This document shows, piece after piece, positions 12,001 through 24,688 of a stretch of 64,000 bases of DNA. The notes below the pieces were generated by a model. The model did no database searches. It saw only the letters and a list, made by a program, of their open reading frames with translations, and was not told where the DNA came from. Origin of the DNA: Paraphysomonas bandaiensis (lineage: Eukaryota > Chrysophyceae); assembly GCA_965644295.1 (NCBI GenBank), contig CBFFRP010000430.1, positions 62,001 to 126,000 on the forward strand. Direction: 5' to 3'. The position numbers and the translations under genes are program-made. The first letter of the stretch is position 1. Every line of letters starts with the position of its first letter.

Positions 12001-13113
12001 ATATTCTAACCTACCTCATTTGGGAGTGTGTCCTGATCTACAATATCATCTAGACGGAAAAATAGATGATCCGCCCTGTCGCATGCCCGGATAAAACCGT
12101 AGTCACTTTTTATAGAGTCAATCACCCCCTGTTCCATTTTCACACCCGCGTCCGCAAACATTTTTATCTGCTCGGATATCATGCGGTCTCGCTTTGTTCT
12201 GTGCACAACAATGTCCTTCGCCCTTGCATATGCAGTGCCAGGAATCACGAAAAGGTCGAATTCCACCTCGTCACCTTTCATGACACGCTTTCCACTGCCC
12301 GCCCCTCCCCCACGCAAGTCCGTGTATAGAAAAGACGCCGTACGACTACTGTCCTTTCCTCCACTCTGACCCAGTTCATCAGATGTAGATAATGTGATAA
12401 CTCCCGGCGTGAACTTGTAGGGATCAGCCTCCCAACTAACAATTCCTTTACACCGAGTTCCTCCTCCCTCGCCCTCAGCTTGTCTCACATTTTCAACATC
12501 AACTCGACGAACACTAACAGCAGCAGGACCACGTTGCCCTTTCTTCGTCAAGAATTCCACTTCGTCACCCTCTGCTATATCGTATGGAGCTACATGCGGA
12601 TACATATCATTAATGCGCATAATTGGAAAGAGCTGTGCGTACCATCCCTCTCGTTGAAATACAAGTGCTCGTCTCCGATATAAGGCAATATAAATCCAAA
12701 AGACTCTTTCAGAGACAACACAAATCCATATGCCTTCTGCTTTGAGTTCTCCCGGTCTCTGACTGCTTCTCGTTCTCCACCTGCACCACCACCATATATA
12801 TATATCACCCATACAGTACTTACATAGTACATATATACATATATCTATACACACATATACATACATACACAGCAACCCCACAACACACATATACAGAGTC
12901 AATCCACAATCCACACACAATTAATCACCTCTGCCTTCATTGCGTCTTCTGTTGACTGGTTTTGATCTCGCATAAGAGTTTCCTGTAAATAAACACATCA
13001 AACACATACATATGACGATACAAACAAGAACACATACTTCCATTATCCTTGTTATCTCGACAATCTTGAGACATGTGCCTGGAAGCACTCTTGGAACCAA
13101 CTGCACCTCGCAT
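9051..13113 (-). CDS. CSDE1: CSDE1/UNR-like multi-cold-shock-domain RNA-binding protein, 8 exons
   Basis: In animals CSDE1/UNR is a cytoplasmic RNA-binding protein acting in translation control and mRNA decay. Exons in coding order: 13113-13038, 12982-12929, 12780-12643, 12589-12015, 11970-11413, 11365-11038, 10989-9335, 9284-9051. All phases agree, giving 1205 aa. Canonical cold-shock domains (YGFI-type RNP1 with FF/YF RNP2 and GDEVEF) recur near residues 55-110, 245-310 and 390-460. Between them lie diverged cold-shock-like segments, the alternating plan of UNR. The last exon begins GPPEDAATGF, resembling a SUZ-C motif, which UNR proteins carry at the C-terminus. The N-terminus is Arg/Gly/Ser-rich. 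The ATG at 13113 is preferred; an in-frame ATG also exists at 13251. Introns of 50-53 nt are seen. The family is confident; orthology is inferred. Confidence 0.87.
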
Positions 13114-13932
13114 ATGTATCAATATTAATAATGATGACTGTGACTTAAAGTATAGTGTATCGTATAAACAAATTGGCTTATATGTATAGAAATGAAGACA
13201 ATTTATACGATATATTCTATTGGTTAATAATTTCACTTCGTTTGACTTCACTATTTCAATGGGTTTGTTATCTGCACCTCATATAGAAACACTGTACAAT
13301 GCAGATGCATAGACATACATGCATACATTGTACTGCGGTACATCCAACTATCAGCGTCAGATTGTGTATATATAAGTATACTGCTGTAGGATAATGATCG
13401 ATATATGTGCTGCTCCTACTGTCATGTCGTGTGGGTGCATAGCATCCAACAATACCTGTATATACAAGTATACACCAGTATACAGTCCACTGGTACGTTA
13501 TATTAGGCAGTATGCCATACAGAGTGATGTACCTCTCTATAGGTACGTATATACACACATATTGTACATACATACACACTTACAGCAGTATATACACGCA
13601 GCAGTACACATAGCAGTACATGCAGCAGTACATACATATATATACATACATACAGACAATGATGGAACTGACATATACATACATCCATCTCTATGATACT
13701 TAACGATATAGTGTGGTAGAGTATATCACCTACCATAAGGAGCCCCTTCACCAACCCCTCCTTATACTCTTCACTCCTCCATATGCTCATATGCGGTGTT
13801 ACCTCTATATAACGCATACATACATACATATCTCTGTATAACCCTCTACACCCATATACACATACATACATACACAACCAGAGGACAATAGAGGCATAAA
13901 CACAACCCCATTACCCTCCACTAACCCCCCAT
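13114..13932. promoter_or_regulatory. Divergent promoter gap with TACA repeats and CAGCAGTA motifs
   Basis: About 820 bp between the divergent starts of the CSDE1-like gene (13113) and the YiiX/EF-hand gene (13933). It contains TACA-type microsatellite tracts and a cluster of ACAGCAGTA / GCAGCAGTACA motifs at about 13583-13635. A C-rich tract lies directly before the ATG at 13933. The only ORFs are microsatellite translations. The promoter role is inferred from position. Confidence 0.55.
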
Positions 13933-15592
13933 ATGAATACCACTCAAACACCAGTCCTCCCTCGTCTCCAATTAAGCCATAGCCGAGATGTGGTCCTCAG
14001 CTCTCATGCAGAGACAGCTAAAGAGGAGATCACACCTCGATGGATCCCCCATAAACTAGACCATCACACTGATATGAACCACTCTGATGATGTACAGGGG
14101 CATGAGTCTATAAAACAGTCAACGAATATCATTCGATCAACTCTTCCTAGCTCTAAAGCAGCCAGATCGCTTAGTTTTATGAACGTCTCCAGCAAGACAT
14201 CGACCAAACAATCCAAGGAGCACGATGTATTTGAGATCGATGAGCACTGGAAAACGCTTTCCGATAAGGTGGAAACGAAGGAGAAGAAGCAACATAAAGG
14301 CAATGTTCCAAGCAGGAGGAAACCTCTACTAATGCGCGCCTTTAAATGTATGTTCTTTCGTTCTCCGTCGACTTTGAGTGCCGATCGTCTACACGATATT
14401 TGTAAAACGGGCGATCTGCTACTACTACGCCAGGGTACTACTTTTGAGGGCACTATGCTTGCACCAGGGGTGGTTCGGGGTATCCGGAGTACACTTGACG
14501 GAAAGTATATGCCCAAAACCCGTCATCTCAATCTTTGGACTCATGTTGGGGTAGTGGTTTCCTTAGATCCTGTGGAAGCTCGTTGGGCAGAAAGTAGTAA
14601 AAGTGGTAGCAGCAAGAAACATGTGCAGGTGTATGAAGAGCGGGTGAAGTGTGTATTACTTGCGGACGACCGTGGAATCACAGTGACACCTCTTCGAGAC
14701 GTGCTCGCGGCAGCTGAGGCATCAGCGTTATCCGAGTCTTTCCCTGTTTGCGCCCTCCGTCCCTTGGCAGCATCTCCTATGGCTGCAAACACCTACTGTA
14801 CGTTTGCAGATGGCTTAGAGGAGCTCGCAGCGCTATGTGGAGCTAACAGCAGATGTCTTACCTGGGGAAATATAATTGATTCTGCTCCCGAAGATTCCTC
14901 GTCGAAGCAATCTTCCTGCTTTGTAAATAAAAAGCTTATTACTTTTGGCACTCTCTTTCTTAATCGTATAAGCGCTGCTTCATTTCGACCATCGGAAGAA
15001 AATATGGCGGAAGCAGCACGCCTATTTAATATGATTTACGTGAGCCAGGAAAGTAGTCATTCCGACTGCGAAAGAAAGGTACCCACTGGAGCACTGAGGT
15101 CAAACATGGAGACCTTACTAAAGCGAAGCGGAGGCATCGCTGATATGGAATCGAATGCAAGGCTGGAAGAGATGCAGAGACAGATGGACAGTGATTGTGA
15201 TGGCATGATATCACTGGTAGGCGATATCGTCTGTTCATGTTTGATGCAGTATTAACCTATTTTGTGTTGGATAGGATGAATTCCTGAGTGCATTTGCAGC
15301 TTTGCCAAGCTGCACTGTACCGATTGAATTTGACCTACCTGCTATTGCCACGGCTGAAATGGTAGCAACTTTGTATGTATCTCTTGGTGTGTTGCCGGAG
15401 GAATATCTTCAACCGAACGTGTATTTCCACCCTCAAAGTTTTTCGTCGTCATCTATTCAGAAGTTAAAGGCCGTCAAACCCTCCGGCGGATACGATACAA
15501 GTAGCAATTGTGTGATTTCGAAAGCGACGTTAAAAAGAAATGGAATATGGTTTAGTGACGATATTTTATTGAAAGCGAACAGAAACGTATAG
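13933..15592 (+). CDS. YiiX-like permuted papain-fold protein with C-terminal EF-hand, 2 exons
   Basis: Exons 13933-15216 and 15275-15592, split by a 58-nt intron, encode 533 aa. Residues about 155-345 resemble the permuted NlpC/P60 (YiiX/YaeF) fold: TGDLLLL near 160, THVGVVV with the probable catalytic His near 204, and a Cys in SSCFVNKK near 329. A single EF-hand loop, DSDCDGMISLDEF, follows near 420-432 and has every calcium-coordinating position. The intron falls inside this loop, so only the spliced form carries it. The first 150 residues are Ser/Lys-rich and look disordered, ending in a basic patch. No signal peptide is seen. The papain-fold call is moderate; enzyme activity and substrate are unknown. 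Confidence 0.7.
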
Positions 15593-16729
15593 TTGGATTA
15601 TGATTTTATAAATTGTGTTATTATGTATATACTTCGAAGGTAAAGTTAGGGCCAAAAGTGAGTAATTAATTATGCCTTGTAACAGTACAGATCCCTACGA
15701 TATTCGCAGTGACTTACATATATGTTGATTGAAAGAGAGTTGCAAAAAACACAATCCCTTATCCGCGATGCATTTTGATCAAACCAGTATCAAAGTTTGA
15801 CATTTTACACAAGTGCTAACTTCTTTACAACTGAAGGTAAAATTATACTCAATGCTGAGAATTATAAATTATGATCAATACCTCTTCTCATTCACCAATT
15901 TCATGTTATCGCTACTACCACTCAATTCATCTTACTTCCTCGTCACTCTATTCTGTTCCACTACTACCACCTACTATATACTTATCGTCATTTTATTAAT
16001 TATTAATTATCGTAATACAGTTAAGCACAATTTTATAACCACAATTTTATAACCACAATTTTATACTACTTGTAACGGTTATAATTTAAATACCTTATAG
16101 CTACAGCTTTAAATTGCTCTCAAATTGCAGTACTCAATTACCAATTCAGAATTCAGAAGAATCCAGGCATGAAAGTGTCACAAAAGAGGAATTACTTCTG
16201 TCGTGCAGAGTGCAGAAGTTGGAAGTTGTGTGCATTTTCGTAAAGTTCTTATTAGTAGTTCCAATTTTGGATGTATATATAAATATATATGTATATATTT
16301 ATATATTTCCAGTGTAATATTGAAGGAAGCATCAGGTTTCTAAAATGTGTGTCGCAAGGTAGAAATGAGTCTAGAGTCTACAATAGATGTATGTAAAATG
16401 TAGTATTATATGTCTTGGACACTTATGTTCCATTATTTATTGAAAAAAATTGAGGGTATTAGGTAATATATTCATTTAGTGCGAAGTATTTCTGACAGGT
16501 AGAGTATAAATGTAAAACAATATAAGATGATATATATATCAACGACCACCAAATTACTATTGCTCTATATTGTCGTAATATTCAGAAAACAAATAGTGTA
16601 CATAATATCAATATTTGAAATATATGTTACCTTATTTTCTCAACTTCTAACTTCTACTAAAAAACAAACACATTTGACAACCAGTGAAGCAGTATATAAA
16701 TGATAATGATAAGCTAGTACACACTGTAA
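15593..16729. other. AT-rich intergenic region between convergent genes
   Basis: About 1.1 kb between the 3' ends of the YiiX/EF-hand gene and the DENN gene. A short tandem duplication of ACCACAATTTTATA lies at about 16037-16065. The small ORFs are low-complexity and unrecognised. It should contain the 3' untranslated regions of both neighbours. Confidence 0.6.
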
Positions 16730-19700
16730 TCATGAATATTGCACAGGAGTTGTCGGCAAACCATCTGATCCTGTCGGTGTTGGGGGGGCTGGAATAGAAA
16801 CGAAAGGACTGGACGGACGACTTGGCGGTCGCGATGATGGATCTATTTTCTTCAGTATCGAACCAACAACGCACAAGGAAAAACACTGTGTACGCATAAG
16901 CTGACTATTGAATGCGTGATCTAATGGAAACAGTGTGATGTCGGAGAGGCTGCGCCGCCTTTTATAACCCGAAAACATTGCCTCGTCGAACAGCACAACC
17001 AGCTCGTCATGGTCCACAGCGTACGTACAGCACTCCTCTGAGCCAACTAACATATCAGCAACGAAAAGTTTACATAGCCGAAGGACTTCGCGAACAGTAT
17101 CCCTCTCATCAGTGGAGCCCTGGTTGTAGCCCTTATGTCCATCGGAAAGTGTCACCTGAATATCATCACAACTGCAAAGACTGGGTCGCATGACATGTTC
17201 AAGAGCCTTAGCTAGTCTTCTACCAGCATAGAGAGCTTTTGCTAGGTCAGTCGTTATCTTACATGCATCCGAGTCGATATCGAGAATGATGACGTCAGCC
17301 GGTGTCGCGGCTGGGTCGAATAGCTCCCGCTGAATACCCACATAAAATGGAGTGGGGCACTGCAGTATGTCGTTATTGAATTGTTTAGGCAGGAGAGGGA
17401 CATATACATGGCTCCATCGCAACGGGGCAATTAAGCACTTAAGTAACTCTCCCATGGCCGTCAACACAGTCAGTTTCGAGGATATTACGGCTATTTTATG
17501 TTCCAGAATAAAAGCAATCAATATCGTCACAAAGTTTTTCGGAGTGAGAGTTCTCAGTATCATATTCATATTAAAGTCCTGCGCACCACCCCACCTCATA
17601 ACTGCAGGTACACGTAGAGAAGAATTGAAATGCGCATACGCATCTCGGAGTGCCTGCATCGAATCATCAACTCCATCATCAAAGCACTCAACGAGTGAGC
17701 GGACTTGAGAAACAACACTATCTTTATCATATTCCAGTGCCACTGCTCCGCCATCATTACAAGTAAACAAACCCTTATCAAGACTAATTTTGGAGGCTAG
17801 TTTCGTTAATGGAAGTCGCAATGCGTCAACACAGGGAACCCGGGTAAGAAGACACAGACCCTCGCTGACATGAAGTTCAGTGAAACGCATTGCAGTATTA
17901 CTTGTGGTATCTGGTAAATCTTCCGTAGTCTTGACATCATCTATGGCAGGAGGAGGGGTCGCACACTTCTCTTTCTCAGTCGACAGGGCGGAGGGACACT
18001 CCGCTATATTTGCCGGAGTTGGTAAATCATTACCCTGTACAACAACAGACTGATTCGTAGCTTCATTTGATTGACTTGATGAAGTGTCAGGAGGGAGGTC
18101 GCCTCGAGCACTCGATGCTGTATCCGATTGTACTGTGCTGTTTTCAGTATACTTTGCAAGAATTTTGTCAAGTTTCTTTGTGTCACTACGAAGGGAGCTT
18201 AGTTCTGTAGGTGGCACTTTATTATGAACTGGCGTAGTAGCCGCTGACACAGCACCACCAATGCTGGATATGCCCCCTTTGAATCTGTCAAGAAAGGGAC
18301 TGCTGTGGCTCTTAAGCGACGATTCAATGCCACTCGACATTTGCCCTATCCAATCACCATAGATACCTCCCGCGCGTCCCCCAGATTGCTTTGTTGCTGC
18401 AGTAGTTGTGCTCGCCTTAAGAGAGGAGCGGGTGGCCGTTGGGGCGTGTGGTGTTCTGGCCGCTGATATGGAGGGAGATGGAAGTGGCTTGAATGAAGAT
18501 TTAGGGGTATGCGGAGGAGGACGGTGAGCTCTGTGAATGGCCGCTGGAGGATGGGATGCGGGTGTGCTGGTACCGCGTGCCCCCCTGCCACTAAAGTGGC
18601 CAATATCAGAACTTATCCCTCCCTCTTTGGAGTCTACATCATTTGCGAGCAAGTGTACCGGTGGTTCAGGAACCATCACAGATACGGCACGATGAGTAGA
18701 CAAAGCGCATCCGTACATAAGGGCATTATCACGAGTGGTGAGAGCCAAATTAAACAATGAGGGTGAAGGCACGGCAGTGTGATCCTTACCCCCAGCGTTT
18801 TTAGTGGGACACTCGTATGCACAGCGACCACTGGGAACAACGAAGCTGACTATGCTGTCCGGAATGATATTGCTGCAATCCCACGATTTAAGCGTAGATT
18901 TCTTGTCTGCGGGAAGTGGTATGGTGGCCAAAACTTTTACCGACTCAAGGGGCGGGGAGGAAGTCGCAGCTGGTGTGTCTGAAGAGGATCCCGAGTTCAA
19001 AAGGCGGCCTCCCTCCGTCCCAAAAGCAAGTAACCACGCCATGGGCTCCTCTTGCAACATCTCCCGCTCCTCTTGAGCACCATCCAATACGTCAAGTGGA
19101 GCACGATGCATGGTGATTGTGCTAGGCAGAGTGGGGGCTAGCTTACGAATCAATCTTTGTACGGCCCCGTCAGGTACCTCCGCTCCAGTACCCCTTTCTG
19201 CGCCATTATCTGTGCCGTTTTGCCCCGGACTGCGCCCATTCATCATACGTCCGTAACTACGAGCTAGTTCTGCATCCTCCTCGAGGTCATCATCGTAGCT
19301 GGAAGGGGAGTCAGGGGAAACACCTGCATCATCCATACGTTTTCGTCTATTTTCCTCCTCGAGGTACTTCCGGTGCGCATCTAACTCCCACAGAAGAATC
19401 TCAAACTCATTACTAGCAAAAAACTTTGGGACGATCTCAGTTGAAAGCTCGCGCAGAATAGACGTACGCAAGGATCGGAGACACTGTCGCACCTCTGCAA
19501 TTATTTCAACATTTCTGTCCGAGGCTGACCTAGCCAGAGAGCGTAGGTGGTCGGACAAGGGAACAGACAGAGTAACTTCTCCTTGTAATCGGTCAAGATA
19601 GGACGCGCCGGAAGTGTGCCCAATTCCAAAGGATCCCTCTACAGCTGGTGAAGTCAATCTTGTAGAATGCTGCCAAAATATAAAATGTTACGGTGACTAG

Positions 19701-21096
19701 AAAGCATATACTGGAGCTTACCTGTACAGCTTCTGGAAGCAATTGAGCGAGTCTATTTAACATAGGTAGGTCCTCTACACCAGACCTGCCGTCCTGTAAT
19801 CCCAAAACTTCTACACACCCTGCAGCAGTCCGCAGCATGTCTTCAGTGGCCGGTACACCTCCTTCAATACTATCCTCAGGGCGCTGCCTGAGAAGGTTGA
19901 AGCAGTGGAGAATGCCATGCCTCTTGGCCTGGCAAAGGTGTAACAATAGAAATACAGATTTCTTGTCACAAGCCAAAAGCTCTTGCAAATGAATCCTCAC
20001 AAAAGGCGGAGAGTAACGCAGGTGCCCAATCATACGGGCGCCCATCATGCTGGAGCAAAAGTGTAGAAAACTACCATTCTTCATATCACGTTCCGCCCAA
20101 CGCTGTGCCTCTCTGTACAGCTCGTGCCGGGCATTCCCACCGCCACCCGCTAGGCCCGATGGAGTACCTGGAGCAGGAACCGGTGTACCAGAGCGCCCTC
20201 CTTGAGAACCCCATTCCCCTGTTCCCTCTTCAGCAGCAGCCAGCGCAATCAGCATGGCCGATCGAACCTCCTCCGGTGCGTGCAAAAGCAAGGAAAAATT
20301 AGAGTCTGGCCGGAAGAATTTCCTCAGAATCATATGTGCCTGATCCCTATAGTCCCCATCGGGAACATTCAGCTCATTTTCAACAAACTGCTCACATTCC
20401 AGCCATAGCATCAACTTTGCCTGTTCTTGTACAGCCTCCTCGATACCATACTTATCCACAATGAACTGCATGAACCACGGAAGCTGAACAATAGTTAAAC
20501 CAGAACGGTTACAAAGGAATGGGAAGTTGTACCTTACGAGGGTCACGGACAACGTCCAAAAATTCCAATTCCATATTAGCCCTTTCGAATTTGATTGTAA
20601 CCGGCCTCTTCGCCTTTTCTATAACCTTCGGTAGCTCGATCAATGACAGACCAGATACGTCATCTCCATTTATTTCAAGAATGAGGTCTCTGTATGGCAG
20701 TGTAAGTGTTATGAAAAGCGGATATATGCACGGTACCCTAGTTTAATATATCCACTCTGTTCCGCTGGTAAGGCTATATTTTCCGGAGGGCGATAAAAGC
20801 TATCCACATAAGCACCTGTTTATAAGAATAAGTTAACTATATGTCGGTGCATATGTATGTATAGTGTGTGTATGTTTATTTATCCGTATGTGTATATGTG
20901 TATCTAACTATATGCATATCTATGTATGTATATGTCTGTATGTATCTATATGTGTATGTATGTGTGTGTCTGCATATGTGTGTGTATGTATACCTTTACC
21001 ACTTCGAGTGGTCTGCAGGTTAATGCCGAGAGTCCCTGATCCAAAGGTGACCTCATAGGTATATGAGTGCAACAATGAAGGGTTCTTTCCTTTCAT
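16730..21096 (-). CDS. PDZ-RGS-DENN domain protein, 5 exons
   Basis: Exons in coding order: 21096-20994, 20815-20737, 20689-20533, 20483-19722, 19669-16730; phases agree and give 1346 aa. Residues about 14-113 form a PDZ domain (carboxylate loop GSGTLGINL, then GDLILEINGDDVSGLSL). Residues about 114-264 look like an RGS domain (LMLWLECEQFVEN, then HELYREAQRW and SFLHFCSS). A long Ser/Pro/Thr-rich linker with upstream-DENN-like segments follows. The core DENN is at about 960-1190 (ILEHKIAVISSK, then LRWSHVYVPLLP and PTPFYVGI). DENN domains activate Rab GTPases and RGS domains switch off G-alpha proteins; PDZ domains bind C-terminal peptides. The start at 21096 gives a short leader before PDZ strand 1. 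PDZ and DENN calls are strong, RGS moderate. Confidence 0.85.
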
Positions 21097-21741
21097 TTGA
21101 TGGTAGTGATGGATGTGTAGATAGAGAGTTCGATGGGTATATATATATATATATGTATGTATATAACGAGAGGGTTATATATACGCTATCAACACACGAG
21201 ATACTAATCACACACTATCTCCAACCATACTCATTGTCCCTGCACTGTACTGCAATCAGTACAGTGTTTGTGTGTTTAAAAACATGGATAGCAATAGAAT
21301 TATAACAACAAGATGATGATAGTGCTATACATACATATGGATGTACTGCTGTATGTATATATGTATATATGTATCTGCAGAGAGTGCAGTTCTTATTAGT
21401 GTGCACTTCGAGTGTATGTAGGTACAGCAGTACATACATACATACATACGTACACCAGTACATACATACACCAGTACAGCAGTACAAAACTACAACCACA
21501 TACACACTCCACTACCTCATCCTCTAAAACTGAAAACATACTGTTGACGATTAAAGATATCTCTCTTGTCAATGGCTTCACTGTGTTGTTTCTCTCCGCA
21601 TATTTGCTGTCGTATGGTATGTATGTATACACACACGTGCTATATATACACTCCATCTACTGACTCTTGTTCCTCTCATTAATTGCCAGGTTCTCTTAAT
21701 TCGTGGTTACTAATCATTAATTTAAAGTTACGAGGTTGAAA
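21097..21741. promoter_or_regulatory. Bidirectional promoter gap, DENN protein / eL33
   Basis: A 645-bp gap between divergent start codons. It has TATA-rich and TACA microsatellite tracts and several GTACTGCTGTA / ACAGCAGTACA motifs (about 21341, 21424, 21476). No ORF of substance is present. The shared-promoter reading is inferred from gene layout. Confidence 0.55.
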
Positions 21742-22253
21742 ATGCCAGCATCTAATTCTAACAGAGTACGTATACATACCAATCTGTATTAGCAGTCCTT
21801 GTAATCCATATATATATATATAGCCTGTGAGACTTCATGTCAAGGGAACCATTCTTGGTTTCAAGAGGTAAGCATGCTTATCATTATAATCTCATATTAA
21901 ATCTATTATCTTACATATGATAATGTATACAGAGGAAGAAGGAACACATACCATCACACCAATCTCTTAAAGATTGAGGGATGCAACGACAAGGAGGCTG
22001 TTGACTTCTACCTCGGTAAGAAGGTTGCATACATCTACAGAGCCCAGGCTGCCAAGGCTGGCTCTAAATTCCGCGTCGTGTGGGGAAAGGTGACTCGTCC
22101 TCATGGTTCTAATGGCGTTGTTCGGGCCAAGTTTTCCACCAACCTCTCGGTAGGATAATTGTGCTGTTTGTTTTCTGTCATGTCTAACTTTTACTATAGC
22201 CTACTACCATTGGATCTCCGGTCCGCGTCATGTTGTACCCTAGCAGAGTTTAG
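21742..22253 (+). CDS. RPL35A: 60S ribosomal protein eL33 (L35A), 4 exons
   Basis: Large-subunit ribosomal protein of the L35Ae family. Exons 21742-21765, 21824-21867, 21933-22149 and 22200-22253 splice in frame into 112 aa, normal for the family. Diagnostic stretches are VKGTILGFKR, FYLGKKVAYIYRA, VVWGKVTRPHGSNGVVRAKF and the C-terminal RVMLYPSRV. Introns are 50-65 nt. The first exon encodes only 8 residues, so the start codon lies in a tiny exon, a layout often seen in ribosomal protein genes. Identification is secure. Confidence 0.96.
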
Positions 22254-24688
22254 GTTTGCGGTACTATAAGAATGACAATGTAATAATGGCATTTTCCCTG
22301 GTATAGTCAATGCACAGCTGTTTACACTTTGCAGGCCACTTGGCATCAGTTATTGCTGACATCATTTGAGTAATAGTGCAACAGCATTGTATTAGCGAGG
22401 AACAAATGAATTTCTTTCACTTTCAGCCTCGCAGTTATGTTCCTTTGTACTATGCAGCTATATATAGCTTGGCATCTATAAGCAACCAACAACCATATTC
22501 CAACTTACATACGTACATCTATCGCACATTCAGTGTATTGTAGCTCTAAGTTATAGTGGTAGCATGTGAATAATAAATAACACACTACGGAGTGTCTTCA
22601 AGCACTTATCTATATATATTCACCCGCTTTCCGTTATTAATGTACAATTACAATGGGTAAGATGCTACACAAGTTACCGAGTGGTGTGTAGCAATCAAAG
22701 TAACAGTTTGTTACATTAAATTATCAAGCTCCTTCTAAGGAGCTGCTGTAATGGCTACTACACTCTACACTGTGCCTATTTTTTATCGTTTTTCTGAGCT
22801 TGCTTACTTACAAATTCTTGGGTAATTCGAGAGTACTATACGAGCAACAAGTAGTGTTGGGCCTGTTAATATATCTACGAATAAAGAGTTATCAAACTGA
22901 AGATATTATTTTATTTTTGGTCAACTTGTTGAGTAAACATAGTATTACACTAAATAATATAACACAATACGAAAATAACGGCTACGTGAATTTTAGATTC
23001 CTCACACCAAGTATCACACCAAGTACACGCCGTCTAATAGACCTCATCATTCGACATTTATAACTATCATGTTGCCACTTCTCAATTCAAAGTAGTACTT
23101 TCGAGTTTGAATCAAGCAATGCAGTCTAATCAATTTCGTATAATGAAAGAGGAAAGAGACAATGCAAGTTAAGAAATATACAAACATCAATAATTTTCTC
23201 CTTCTGTGAATCTTGCTACTTTTATACCTTTTGGTTGCCACTATACCTTCAAACTTCAAACTTCAAACCAGTTCGATGACAATGGTTGGCATCTGTTGTG
23301 TAGGTAATATTTGTCGACTGTCTGGTGTATGTATTGTAAAATTCGTATCAAGTATAAACTGACTCGTAAGTAGAATGCAATACGTGTATTCTCTGCTTTA
23401 ACATGTTATTTTAGTATCCATGCAAAGATAGATAGTAAAGTAAAAGGGAAATAATATTCAACCTAGTCTTATTGGTTGAACCATCCAGTCATACTAATTT
23501 CGGTGTACATGTCTAGACAAAGTAATAAATGGTTTAACCTAGTCTATTTTGGTGTTAAATCTACTCGTTCTTATATATATTGATTACACATTGAGACTGT
23601 CTAAGATACAATATATTAGTGACTTGCAGAGCATCAAAGCAAACATTCAAACAGAACAATGAACTCATATATACATATTACTTAACACAGTGTATGTGTA
23701 TATATATCCAGTATATCTACAAAGTTTATTAGTATATAGCAATGGGTCCCTTGTCAGTGTTATGGGGAAGAGAAGTGCTCATCAATGTTGGTGTGACTAG
23801 GAAATTACAGCATGCTGACATGGTCAAAAAATAGATCTCAAAGTCAGTGATACAAACATAATAAGATAAGATAGAATGATAAAACTCTTGTAAACTGAAT
23901 ATAGTCAAGAAGTGATTGTATAGAAGTGATATAGAATGCATTTATATTCATCGAGTTTGTCAAATGCATGTGTAGCTGATATTTGCAGTGAGAACCAACC
24001 ATATATATATGTATATGCGGACAGACCATTGCACTTCTTTGCAGGTACTCAAGCATGGGCACTAGATTATCACTAACAGAGATGTATAGAGTTACTCAGA
24101 GGCAATAGATATGCATATTTGAATGTTCTTTGCATGTACAGTAGCCATCAGCTGGATTGATATCTTAAGATACTGTCTGTGTTCAGATATCTCCAATTTT
24201 ACGAGATAAAATCAGCTCTTTTCAACATCAAAACCTGGATTTTTATTGTACCTCTCGTCCTGCTGTATGCACAGTGTGCAGTTTTCAATACATTAACAGT
24301 AAAATTGACTATAAAAATATGAAGTTTTCAATATAAATTATACCGATTTTCACAAAAAAAAACATATATTCTAGTCAGGACTGGAATGATACGCGTATTA
24401 TCATATCTACAAAGTACACACTATAGAGAGATGTCCATGCATCATATTTTGTCGGGAATAAATTGAAGTAAAAATCATCTATATTACTGCAATACAACTA
24501 CAGCTGGAATACAGATAATTGTTATCTCAATAATAGAGGCATCTTTGAACAAAAATATACAAAGGATTCCAATACGACTGCTCTACATATTCATATATAC
24601 ACATATACAAGTGTGTAAAGGATATATAGTCAGGTCATTTCCAGTACATCACACATCTCGTGCCATATTCTCTCATCACATCCCACAC
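22254..24688. other. AT-rich intergenic region, no convincing gene
   Basis: About 2.4 kb downstream of eL33 and upstream of the FkbM gene. Small frames occur (for example 22800-23063 on plus, 87 aa, Leu/Ile/Tyr-rich), but they match no family I recognise and have the composition of AT-rich noncoding DNA. A short direct repeat, CAAACTTCAAACTTCAAAC, lies near 23251. Confidence 0.55.

Noticed and set aside
12656-12920. Hydrophobic N-terminal extension of the 304-aa minus-strand ORF
   Set aside because: It is the translation of an intron with TACA microsatellite; splicing 12929 to 12780 restores the cold-shock domain instead.
22800-23063. 87-aa ORF downstream of eL33
   Set aside because: AT-rich composition, no family match and no supporting signals.
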